NCBI GenBank assembly: GCA_023101725.1
Contig: JALJCO010007056.1
Span: forward strand, 124,001 to 188,000
Direction: 5' to 3'
Source: Atherinomorus stipes
Lineage: Eukaryota > Chordata > Actinopteri > Atheriniformes > Atherinidae
DNA length: 64,000 bases
Each line of letters opens with the position of its first letter. Position 1 is the stretch's first letter. The position numbers and the translations under genes were made by a program. The notes beneath the pieces are model-generated. The model was not told the DNA's origin and ran no database searches. It was given only the letters and a program-made list of their open reading frames with translations. Of the stretch, positions 1-9,400 are shown piece after piece.

Positions 1-1240
1 AAAAAAACTATGATCCAAGGGCATGAATTAATCTGGCATTAAAAAAGGACGCTGGATTGCTGTGAAAGTGGCTCGGATAATTTATTTTCAGGCTAAATAT
101 AATTTTTTAAGGAAATGAGGTACTTTCTTTCTGCCCCCCTCTAAATGTCTCGTGGAGGGATTATATTTTTTTAAATGTAGCTTTTAAAGACACAAAAAGG
201 AACTTTTAACAGTTTTCTCAGTGACGCACCCCTATCGGCGGCTAAACGAATATCCATCTTGTATCGTATCTGTTATGTGATTCACTCCAGCCAGTAAAAG
301 ACAGTCTTATCTTGGCTCTTGTTCTGTCCCTTCCTCTGTCTTTTCCTCTCTTCCTCTGGCAATATTTCCTTGCGTTTCTTTACCGAATCCGACATGATGC
401 GCGCTCAAAACACCCACAGTGTTCATACCCGGTTCATATCCGTTTTCTAGTAAGTGATGCTGTCACTTACTAGTGGTGCTGCAACCAATAGTCGGCTGCA
501 ATGTCACAGTCGCGTCCCGGATTGGAATCTTACATACTGGTGTTTATGAGCCCGGGACACCTCTGGGCAGTGACGGCTCGAAAATGTGCATAATGAACGT
601 TGGTGTACCATCAAAACGAGTCAAACGCATATTTTTAAAGTGCTGATGACACGACCCTAACTTCCAGTAACTTTGCCATACAACAACACACCAAGACAAA
701 ATAAGTAGTTCTGTGCAGTTAGAAGTTAATCGGACGTGTATTTACATAAATATCCGATGTTTAGGAGGCTCGGCTAAATGCTAATAGCTTTTCATTCGCA
801 GAACTAGCCATGTTGTGTCGTCAGCGACGGTCAGCCCATTGAGTTACATATATAATCTAAGCCGTGGAAAATATGAAAGATAATCCAGAACAGCTGAATT
901 GGAACTGGTTTGTGTGCTGGGATCATAAGCCAGTTCACAAAAGTGTGATAATGCTGAGGAATTTGGGGAAATCATATTTTACAAGCTAGAACTGTAGCCA
1001 ACTGCCTACGGTCTGTCTCCCAGTCTCAGCTCCACTGGTTCAGCCAAACGCCTGCAAGACCTCACCGAGGGAACTCAGAACTGTAAGGAGCGACCCGAAA
1101 CAACACAAGCAGACCCACAACTGTTAAGGAGCTGCACCGGTTTAATAGAAACAGGCATGACACTCGTTCCCTGCGTTAGCTCGTGGCTAACAGCTAGCCG
1201 CGGTAAATAATTAGCCTTTTAAAAATGAGAAGGTAACAAC
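1..1240. other. intergenic DNA, no gene recognised
   Basis: I see no convincing coding exon, RNA gene or complete mobile element here. The stretch is moderately AT-rich, without long open frames or obvious tandem repeats. By analogy with the human 4q31 gene order the next gene to the left might be elmod2 on the minus strand, but no ELMOD2-like peptide could be found in this piece. Confidence 0.5.
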
Positions 1241-1244
1241 TTAC

Positions 1245-1400
1245 ATGGTTCCAGTCGAGTTTTAAATAGTTTCCGTTTATAAGGATGAGGATGGAGGGAA
1301 GGATGCATCTTTGGAAGCAGCTGGAGGAGATCTGATGACCGGAGACGTTCATATTACCGAGCCGCAGCTGTCTGTCGATACAGTAGCTGTATGACTGATG
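1245..1400 (-). other. candidate non-coding first exon of a leftward gene
   Basis: On the minus strand this GC-richer stretch ends in a good splice donor: exon base 1245 is followed by GTAAGT. No coding meaning is visible, so it would be a 5' untranslated exon. In human, ELMOD2 lies head-to-head with MGAT4D (from memory), which makes a divergent elmod2 first exon a reasonable guess. That assignment is pure inference from synteny; a chance donor match is quite possible. Confidence 0.15.
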
Positions 1401-1512
1401 TGATGAAGCAACGACGGTTGAAAAACAATAATCCAGAGGACATGTTCACAGTTTCATTGTGTTAGAAGTCACAACACGGTGGCTGAAAATCCAGTAAACA
1501 GACGCTGTAGAC

Positions 1513-1558
1513 ATGACCGACGAGCAGACGGGCTCCTACTGCTGCCTACTGGTTCCCG
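1513..1558 (+). other. candidate alternative first coding exon (weak)
   Basis: An ATG at 1513 opens a 15-codon frame (MTDEQTGSYCCLLVP) that runs into a perfect donor, GTGAGT, at 1559. The exon would end in phase 1, the same phase as mgat4d exon 1. It could therefore splice to mgat4d exon 2 at 14490 and replace the membrane anchor with a short hydrophilic start. A phase match alone has a one-in-three chance of being accidental, and I do not recognise the peptide. Confidence 0.2.
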
Positions 1559-1564
1559 GTGAGT

Positions 1565-2500
1565 CCGACTCCGACCTGCTTCTTTATCCTCTTCAAAATA
1601 AAATTCTAAATCTGTAGGAAACCTAAATGAACTAATGCTGCACTTACGAGCTTTTAACCTTTAACTGTCAATACAATTTGAAGACTGAGTCGTTACGGTT
1701 TGTCTGTAAAACTAGAAAAAGAACTTAAAAACCGCAATGAAGCCACTTCAATGTTAAATAAGCAGTGAAGAAGACGCTCTTGCAGACATCATATCCTGTT
1801 TCGGCTCACAGCGCCACAGTCTGGTCAGATGTGCTAAAAAGCAGTGATGTTTTCTAATAACAGTTTGTGATTGACGGCCGTCTGCCCGACTGCACATGAA
1901 CACAGCATCACTGTAACACTCGGTTCCTCCTCTGCACCCGCGGTGACTTTTCAAAACCATCACCTCGAACTGAGCTGACAACTCCGGTGTCTCCAGTGAG
2001 TTTATGTGGTTTCCTACTGTCACGCTTCTAATAACGAAAAAACATGGCGACACGACATGGTAGCCCCCACCGAGCCGACCTGTTTGATGTATATATGAAC
2101 GATATGAACGGCAAATTCAGAGCTTACAAGAGCACTTCAGTTTGTTGATGGGAGTGATTACTGATGAATGGAAAAACACTTTTGAATGAAATAATCCATT
2201 TTTTGAGAATAGATAACAGGAGAACTTACACAATATCCCTTTAAGAAGAAGCTGGTTTGTGCTGGGGATAACTCTGGAGCCGTGGAGCTGATCGTTAAAA
2301 AGAGCTTACAAGCTGATGAAGATGATGGAGGACACTTCCCATCCTCTCCACAACACGGTGAAGAATAACAGAGTGTGTTCAGTGGGAGGCTGCGTCAAGT
2401 TCGCTGTAGGACGGAGAGATACAGGAATTCATTCCTGCCAGCAACCATCACCCTAAAGAACAAGACTAACTGACTTTTTGTTTATTTATAAAAAAATAAA
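1565..2500. other. intergenic DNA, no gene recognised
   Basis: No gene is recognised. Between about 2240 and 2460 there is a GC-richer segment that could be a degraded retrocopy or the 3' region of a retroelement, because it runs directly into the LINE-like tail at 2524. Its translations did not match a protein family that I know. Confidence 0.4.
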
Positions 2501-2523
2501 AAAAAAAAGTGAGTTTTACAATA

Positions 2524-2590
2524 CTGAATTTCCTTCGGGGATGAATAAAGTATTTTTCATTTCATTTCATTCATTTCATTTTCATTTGAT
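2524..2590 (+). repeat. LINE-type 3' tail (AATTTCCTTCGGGGATGAATAAAGTA)-like end
   Basis: The segment contains the phrase ATTTCCTTCGGGGATGAATA followed by AAGTATTTT and short ATTTC repeats. This phrase, with an embedded AATAAA and a simple-repeat tail, is the usual 3' end of several fish non-LTR retroelements. Only the tail is recognisable, so the clade is left open. Confidence 0.5.
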
Positions 2591-2924
2591 AAAAATGTTC
2601 CATATTCAACCTTTTTATATATTTTATATATTTTAAATTTATCAGTAAAGTCTGTTTACAAAAACACCACCCAAAATCCAGCTAATTAAGATTTTTTTTT
2701 TTAAATTGTACACATTTTGTTCTATTTTTAATCCAATTATTTGTTATTCAAAGTTAACCATAAAAGCATATCTTTAATTTTCAGCTTAATATTTTTGTTC
2801 CTAATTTCTTTTTTCTTTCTTTCAGATAAACAAACACCATGGTCGTGATTTAGCTCCATAAGTATCCAAGTCTTGTATTCAACATCTGTTTGTAACATAA
2901 CGAAAAGACTGAAAATGTAAGCCC

Positions 2925-2996
2925 TGGAGATGCCGGGGATTGAACCCGGGGCCTCATACATGCAAAGCATGCGCTCTACCACTGAGCTACATCCCC
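2925..2996 (-). tRNA. tRNA-Ala (anticodon TGC)
   Basis: Read on the minus strand, 72 bases fold as a complete tRNA. The 7-bp acceptor stem is GGGGATG/CATCTCC with one G-T pair, followed by discriminator A. The A box is TAGCTCAGTGG and the B box GGTTCAATCC. The anticodon loop TTTGCAT carries anticodon TGC, which reads alanine GCA codons. CCA is not encoded, as expected in eukaryotes. A run of four T lies about 9 bases past the 3' end and can serve as the RNA polymerase III terminator. There is no intron. It is a stand-alone copy with no sign of SINE sequence attached, so it is probably functional or a recent copy. Confidence 0.93.
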
Positions 2997-2999
2997 GCT

Positions 3000-4125
3000 G
3001 TCTCCGCTCCCGATTTACAGGTATATATCTCTAACACAACGGCGCGGGTTTTACAATCGTATACTCTCCACATATTATATGCCTCGACCACTGGCCGTGA
3101 TCCCCGACAGGTGCATCTTTTTTCGTCTGCTTGTCTGTCATTTACTGTTTTATGACCGGTGATAGGTTAATTCTGCCTTGTATGAACCACCGGAGTCCCG
3201 CACGCAGCGCAGCGGTCCGACACAGCGGAGGGCGGCTGCAGGCTGGTGCTGAGCTGAGGAAGTTTGTGAAAGCATGACAAAAAACTCTCAACATATGATA
3301 TAATATGTAACACACTGCTCATATTCAGCGACGCAAAGCTGGTTTTAGGTCGAGTTCAGTTCTCTATCACGACTCTTGCATCTCTTAACAACTTTTATGA
3401 GATGATTGAGGTAAAAAAAAAAAAAAGGGGGGGGGGGGGGGGGGGGGGGGTTGCAGAGATGTGGGAGGGGATCCTCGATCTCAGGACATGCCCATCAGAT
3501 TCACCAGTAATTGAAATCATGTGAGTTTATGTATGGATCTAAAAGATTAGTGAGATAAAGGAGCGACTGCATAAACTATATCGTTCCTGCTCATCTGGGT
3601 GGGGGACAGATGTGGAGACACGGGGTCTAATAATTCTCTCATGGTGACCTGCGTCTCTACATCTGGGACCTTTTCAAACGGAAATGCCGTCTCCCAAACA
3701 AAGCCCGATAAATTGGCATATATTGTAAAAAAAAAAAAAAAAAAAAATCCTTATATTTTATATTTAAACTACTGGCAGCTGTGGTTGCCAGTAGTTTACC
3801 ATAAAAAAATATTGTGACTATGTAAAAGACTTTACAGCATGGTTTTATAGAGCTGTGAATTACAAGGTTAAATACAGTGTTATTTACATTAAATTAATAT
3901 TAAAAGAATTATATATCATAAACCAATTTACAGTAATGTTCTATAAAATTAACAGTAGATTGTGAACTATTTTGCAGTAAACTACCGTTATAAATATGGT
4001 TACCATGTAGGAGTAATTACAGTATAATTTTAAAAGTTTTTTGGTTGAAAACTGTTTTATTTAGGGTAAATAATAATTCAGGTTTCATAACGGTTCAGAC
4101 TTATTTCACATTTTTCCTTGCACTC
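3000..4125. other. intergenic, AT-rich; homopolymer blocks and a small hairpin
   Basis: There is no gene. A run of about 14 A followed by 24 G lies at 3413-3450, and a 21-base A run at 3727-3747. An 11-bp inverted repeat (AACTACTGGCA / TGCCAGTAGTT, 3767-3797) starts a stretch of AT-rich, TACAGTA-like repeated phrases. The homopolymer lengths should not be trusted as assembled. Confidence 0.5.
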
Positions 4126-4189
4126 ATTCACTCCTCAGCCAAACGCCTGGTGATGGTAAGTTTCGTGTATATGAGTATGCAGCAGACTG

Positions 4190-4382
4190 ACAGAAATGTG
4201 GCAGTTGTTCCAACATCCTCTCCAACCACCACCGAAACAATCTCACACATTCACACACCAGTGATGCCCTCACTAGCAAGGGAATTAAGTGTCTTGCCCA
4301 AGGACACAACAACAGATGACCAGGGGAGCGGGATTTGAATCCTTGAACGACCTGCTCTACATCCTGAGCCACTGCCGCGTTT
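4190..4382 (-). repeat. tRNA-derived SINE fragment
   Basis: On the minus strand the right end begins with a tRNA-like head: GTGGCTCAGGATGTAGAGCA resembles a polymerase III A box, and GTTCAAGGATTCAAATCC resembles a B box. Downstream comes the phrase TGTCCTTGGGCAAGACACTT, common in the body of fish SINEs. There is no intact 3' tail, so this is probably an old, partly eroded copy. The exact family is not assigned. Confidence 0.65.
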
Positions 4383-5114
4383 CAGGTTTTGCTTGAAGCG
4401 GCTTTGTGGACGACAGCTCACGTCACAAGTGATGACGTCATCTATGTTGCTGAGGCCCTTCCTGGTGATGGCCATGTTTGAATTATATTTCACTTTATTA
4501 CCACATTTATGACACAAATGTGTGTTTTCCACATATTATAACATTAAATTTAAAGTTATTTATCATTTCCTAACTTACGGTGGTATACTATGTCTTTTTA
4601 AATTTCAAACATTTTTTTTTTACCATATTTTAACATCTTATTTCGGTAAGGTGTGGTCTTGCTGAATTGAAAACAGTTTTATACCATAAATTTAAAAGTA
4701 GCCATCAGGTAAATATGCAATTTAAACAGTGTAATAACGTGAAAGTATTCAATAACAGGTGTACACCCAATTAGCCCTGCTACCTCTGCGATAACTCTTT
4801 TTACTGCTGGAACTCTTAGGACCCTAACTTGGTCCTTTTGCTGTTGGCAGTGCTGCTTGACTAAAACTGAAACCGCTTACGGACACTTTGATTAAATCCG
4901 TAGCACTATAACAAACGGCACAATACAGTTCATTTTAGTCTGATAACATATTTGTGACATTAGTATTTCCCCATTAATCTTACCACACTTTAAATATTTT
5001 CACAGCAAAATTGTCTTTTTGACATATTGTTACGGTAAAAGGTACTGTTCAACACCATTTCCTCATTTACAGTATTTACATGTACCTTATACACTATTAA
5101 ACTCTACCAAGACT
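4383..5114. other. intergenic AT-rich DNA
   Basis: No gene is recognised. The sequence is AT-rich with scattered ACAGTA/TTTACAG phrases that look like a decayed repeat. No open frame or splice pattern stands out. Confidence 0.4.
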
Positions 5115-5325
5115 ACCCAACTGCAGTTACAATAGCCAATAAGGACGCCACCATATATCGAATCCATACAGGAAGTCTCCAGCGGAAGTTAGTTAAACAC
5201 CACTAAGAGCATTTATCTGCTTGCAAACTGATGCGTTCGGTGTAGTCAGGTGGTTAGGGTTTGGAGAAGGGTCAGGGGTAGGGTTAAATTTGGATATATG
5301 GCGGATATCATGACTGCAGTTGGGT
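5115..5325. mobile_element. MITE family C, copy 1
   Basis: The 211-bp unit begins with ACCCAACTGCAGT and ends with its inverse ACTGCAGTTGGGT, so it has short terminal inverted repeats. The interior (TGGAAGTTAGTTAAACACCA-type phrases and a GGTTAGGGTTTGG segment) recurs at about 7433-7697 and, reversed, at about 50695-50914. There is no coding capacity. Three related copies in one window support a non-autonomous DNA transposon. Confidence 0.7.
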
Positions 5326-6019
5326 CCCTCTCAACTTTACAGTCTTTTATTGTTGGTATTTAACAGTTTTTTACTCAAACTTTTACAAACATTTCTTACA
5401 GTGTAGCCTGAAACAAAACCTGCTCCCTAGCAGGTTTGTGTTCACAGCATGTGTTTCTGGATTCATTTAGCTATATCAGAAAACTCAGGATTACTGTTTA
5501 ATCTGGGTTAGCATAGCCATCTAAGCCAGTCAAACTCATCATATCAGCCAAATATCCACAGAAAAGCCACTTATGGACTTTGAAAATGAGGTGAAACAAC
5601 ATGTAAACACCACAAAATATGTGACAGATAAGAAATCAGCAAAAATGATGAATTCTGCATGTAAATATATTACACCTGATGACTAGTAGCCTGGTACACC
5701 AGCCTGACATCGCCATGTATGGGATACACATGCAGCATGACTTGCTGTGCATGCTAGATGCTAGATGTGCTTCCCTGTGTTTTTTTCTCTTCTCCTTTAT
5801 TTTTGCCGGATTTTTTTTATTTTTCTTGCTTATCTTGAATTGCATTTTTTTTTCACGAGTATTCATTTGTATTCATAAATTACTCCAAACAGTCAGTTTT
5901 CTGTACACTTTTGTTTTGTTCTTTTAAATCTTTGCATTATTAGGTTTTATTTGCTTACAGTCGGTGAGTGTTTTCCAAAAACCTCTGGCTTGTCATCTGA
6001 AAACAGCTCGTGTGTTGTG
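5326..6019. other. intergenic DNA upstream of the mgat4d promoter
   Basis: No gene is recognised. The sequence is AT-rich with a T-rich stretch near 5760-5930. It becomes GC-rich abruptly near 6020. Confidence 0.4.
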
Positions 6020-6319
6020 CCACAGTCACCGCGGGCCCCCTGGGAACAAGCCTGCCGTCGTGAATCCAGCGCTACACCTCCTCCCGCCAGCAGGTGGCGT
6101 CGCTGCTGCGCGTGTCCCCCGGGGCTCGCGCTCTGACCTGAGCTGTCAGTCATGTGGAAATGAACACCTATGGCTCCTTCAGGCGGAAAAATGCGGCGCG
6201 TGCATGTTTTGACGTTGCATTCTGGACTGACAGCAGCCAATGGATGGCACGCGCGGCGCACCTGTAATTTCCTGGCCAGAGTCACCTGCTGACGGAGCCG
6301 AGCGCCGCGGAGGAATGAG
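6020..6319 (+). promoter_or_regulatory. GC-rich promoter / 5' leader region of mgat4d
   Basis: This stretch is clearly richer in G+C and in CG dinucleotides than the DNA around it (for example CACCGCGGGCCCCC near 6030 and GCGCGGCGCACC near 6250). It lies directly before the first coding exon, which fits a CpG-type housekeeping promoter. No convincing TATA box was seen, and the transcription start cannot be set from sequence alone. An upstream ATG at 6315 stops after two codons, just before the chosen start at 6320. Confidence 0.5.
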
Positions 6320-6410
6320 ATGAGGCTTTTTCCCTTCAGATTTGGCTGTCTGCTGCTGGTTCTGTGCTTTGTGTCCGTGTTCTGGATTAAATCTGTTCCT
6401 AGTGATGAAG
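6320..6410 (+). CDS. mgat4d: mgat4d exon 1: start and membrane anchor
   Basis: This exon encodes residues 1-30, beginning MRLFPFRFG and followed by a hydrophobic run ([14 protein letters not shown]) that serves as a type II signal anchor. The donor is GTGAGT at 6411 and the exon ends in phase 1. The start was chosen because the ATG five bases upstream terminates at once, and because a short basic N-terminus before the anchor is usual for Golgi transferases. It differs from the MRLRNGT start shared by MGAT4A and MGAT4B. Confidence 0.88.
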
Positions 6411-9400
6411 GTGAGTGTCCCCACCTGCCGCTTAGTTCATCATTCACGCAACACCTGAGCTCAGGTAACAAGCGCAAACTTTACTCTGCAGCCTGGTGAA
6501 GAAAGAAAAAAAAGGATTCATTTCAGGACAACTTGACTGTTTGTTGAGATAAACATTATCAATTACATAGTTATTATTGATAATTGGATCGATCTGTGAA
6601 GTGACTGCAGCCCAGCTGTTCTCCCAGTCAGGGTTCTGTCTGTCCACCGCAAGAGGGTTGCTGGTTCCAACCCACACCCGACCCTGAACTGGATGAGCTG
6701 TAGATGGATCTGGAGCAAGGTTATGATAGTTTTGGATTCTAAGTTTTTCTATTTATTTATTTATTTATTTTGGAAAATGCTTAGTTTTAGTTTAGTTTTT
6801 ATTAGTTTCAGTGTTAGTTTTAGTCTTTTTTTTTGGGGGGGGGGGGGGGGGATTTGTCTGGTATGACATTCAAAATCATCAGAAAGTCACTCAAAGTAAA
6901 ACTGGTAGAGCAAAGAAGCCCAAATAGATTGCATAGAAATACATTTAATATCAATCCCAAAGGCGTATGTATTAATAAATTAACAAAGACTAAATCTACA
7001 GATGTTTTTGCTATAATTTCAGTTACTTTTAGTTAGTTTTGTAAAGTCCCAATACAGTTTCATTTAGTTATCATTTAGCGTTATTTTTATTTTTATTTTA
7101 GTTAACAAAAATGTTATTTTGATTGTAGTTTTTGTTTTTTCGTTAGTTTTAGTTAACTATTTTAACCTTGATCTGGATCTTACTAGTTTCAGTTAAAGGA
7201 ACTACAGGCAGGAATTGTAAAAGAATAAACATACATGTCCGGTTTTTTAATGCTAATGGGCGATGAAGCGTTAAAAACCAAAAAGAATGAGCCCATCCAC
7301 GTCTCTCTCCGTTGCCTTGAACAGGCTGTGTGCTGCTCATACGCTGCGATTCAGTGGCCGAATTTCCCACGCAGTCCTGCGGATGCGACGTCAATTGACG
7401 CTGCATCCGCATCCCCAACAGTTTCAAGAGTACCTTACTGCAGCTACAATGGCCGACAAGTCTGCCCCATACATCCAATCCATGCAGGAAATCTCAAGTG
7501 GAAGTTAGTTAAACACTGCTAAGAGTATCTACATGTATCTGCGGCTTGCAAACAGATGCGTGTGGTGTAGTCGGGTGGGTTAGAGGAAGGGTCAGGGGGA
7601 GGGTTAGATTGTAGTAAATTACATGAAGAAGAAACTTCCGATTGGGACTTCCAGCGTGGATTGGATATATGGCGACGTATCGTGACTGCAGCTGGGTCCC
7701 TCTTGAGCACCCGTTTGTGCGCGCTCCCGTGTCGGCTTGGCTCATGGCTGCAGTTACCCGCAGCGCCAGTTGCGGCACTCGCGAGTCTCATTTCTTGATC
7801 TTGCCTCTAGTCCCTTTAACCAGCTATTGTGAGACGATCCATCAGTTTTTGTTGGTGAGCAGAGAAGAACTGTGAGGGTTCATCAACCTGAGCCAGAAAA
7901 CCGCTTTTCTCTGAGCAGTTTTACTATACCTGCGTTTCAGTTTTTATATCACATTCCCACTTAGAGAAACAGGTCAGCGTGGTTATCCCCTCACATGAAC
8001 ACAACTGGTTCATAAACAGGATCAAACGTCTTTAAAAACGTCCTACTTGTCAAACATGTTTGTATGACTAGAATTTTACATACATTGTCCCTCAGTCTCA
8101 CTCTGCAGCCAGGCGGGAGACCAATTTTAAACTGTTCTAAACTAGTTCTGAGTTTATGATGGATAATTGAAAGTTGAGATGATGACCGGCCTCCGTTCAC
8201 CTTATCTGGAGAACATCACCATCATAAAACCTCTGCAGGTTTTATTTCCCGTTTCTGTTTCTTTTATTTTGCATATCCAGGAATCCTGGAAGTTGGATTC
8301 ACTGGAAGCAAACAGCCACGTGGAGCCGCCTCAGGCCATCTTCATATGGAAATCCCCGCAGATAAAATTACCTCTCCTCATCCCTGTGCTCAAGGATTTT
8401 GCTTCGCATATCTCCTTTCTGTTTTTATTCAAATACCAGAGTAGTGATCCTGTGTGGGGTGTTATTGTCTGGATCAGCTGTTCGGAGGAGATTGTGTGAC
8501 TGCACAAAGAAAGAAAGGAGCAAACATTGTAAAAGTAACCGGGAACATGAGGGAAGGTGTGTAGTGAAAGTTGTGAACTCTGCTCACAGCAGCAGGTGGA
8601 TCAGGTTTAATATGCAGGTCACACGTCAGAGCAGCAGAGTGAAGTTTACCATGTTTGTATAAACAGGGAGCATGGAGATATTTAACCGTGCTTCTTCAGC
8701 CTTTGTTTAACCAGGCCAGCCGTGAGGGACACACTCTTCCTCTGTCTACATCTGTGCACACATGCTGGTAGAACCAGAAGCACAAGGACAACTGCAGCAG
8801 CTCCACCAGGAATTCCAGCAGCAGCGAACGTGGAAAACAGGTTACAGGAAGTTGTCTCAGCCAGCAGGTAGTTCCACCTTAAAACTGAAGTCCTGCCTCC
8901 AGTTCTGGACCCTCATTTATCAGCTTGCTTACACACACACACACCTGTGTGTGTTAGTGTGAGAGAGCATTTTCATGGACAGTGGAATTTTACCATCCAG
9001 CACAATATTAAAATCTAAATGATGAGTTAAGTGTCACTTTTGATACGGGGGAAGTAAAGATGTCCTTCAGATCTTGGTGAAACCGATTCATGGGTCAACC
9101 ACTAAACATTTCTATGTACAAGTACAGAATGGCAAAACCCTGTACTTGTACATAGCATAGACCAGCACTGAAATAATGTCGGTCTATGCTGGTTTTTCTA
9201 GCAGGGACTATCATCCAAATACCCGAACAGGCTGAATCACATCTCTCCAGTTTTCCTCCGTCCTTCTCTTCCAACTAATGAAGTTTATCCTGTTTGTAGG
9301 TCAAACAGAACCATATATATCAATCTAGCATCAGTGGTATCAGCAGTCAGCTGCCACTTGTTCTCCACCAGCTGCTCGTCATCTTCAGGGTTGTTTAAAT

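Noticed and set aside
2240..2460. Ribosomal-protein-like retrocopy (CAGDNSGA phrase)
   Set aside because: The few matching residues do not extend in either direction, so no pseudogene can be supported.
5947..6477. 176-residue minus-strand open frame overlapping mgat4d exon 1
   Set aside because: GC-rich promoter DNA keeps frames open by chance; the real exon is on the plus strand and no homology is seen.
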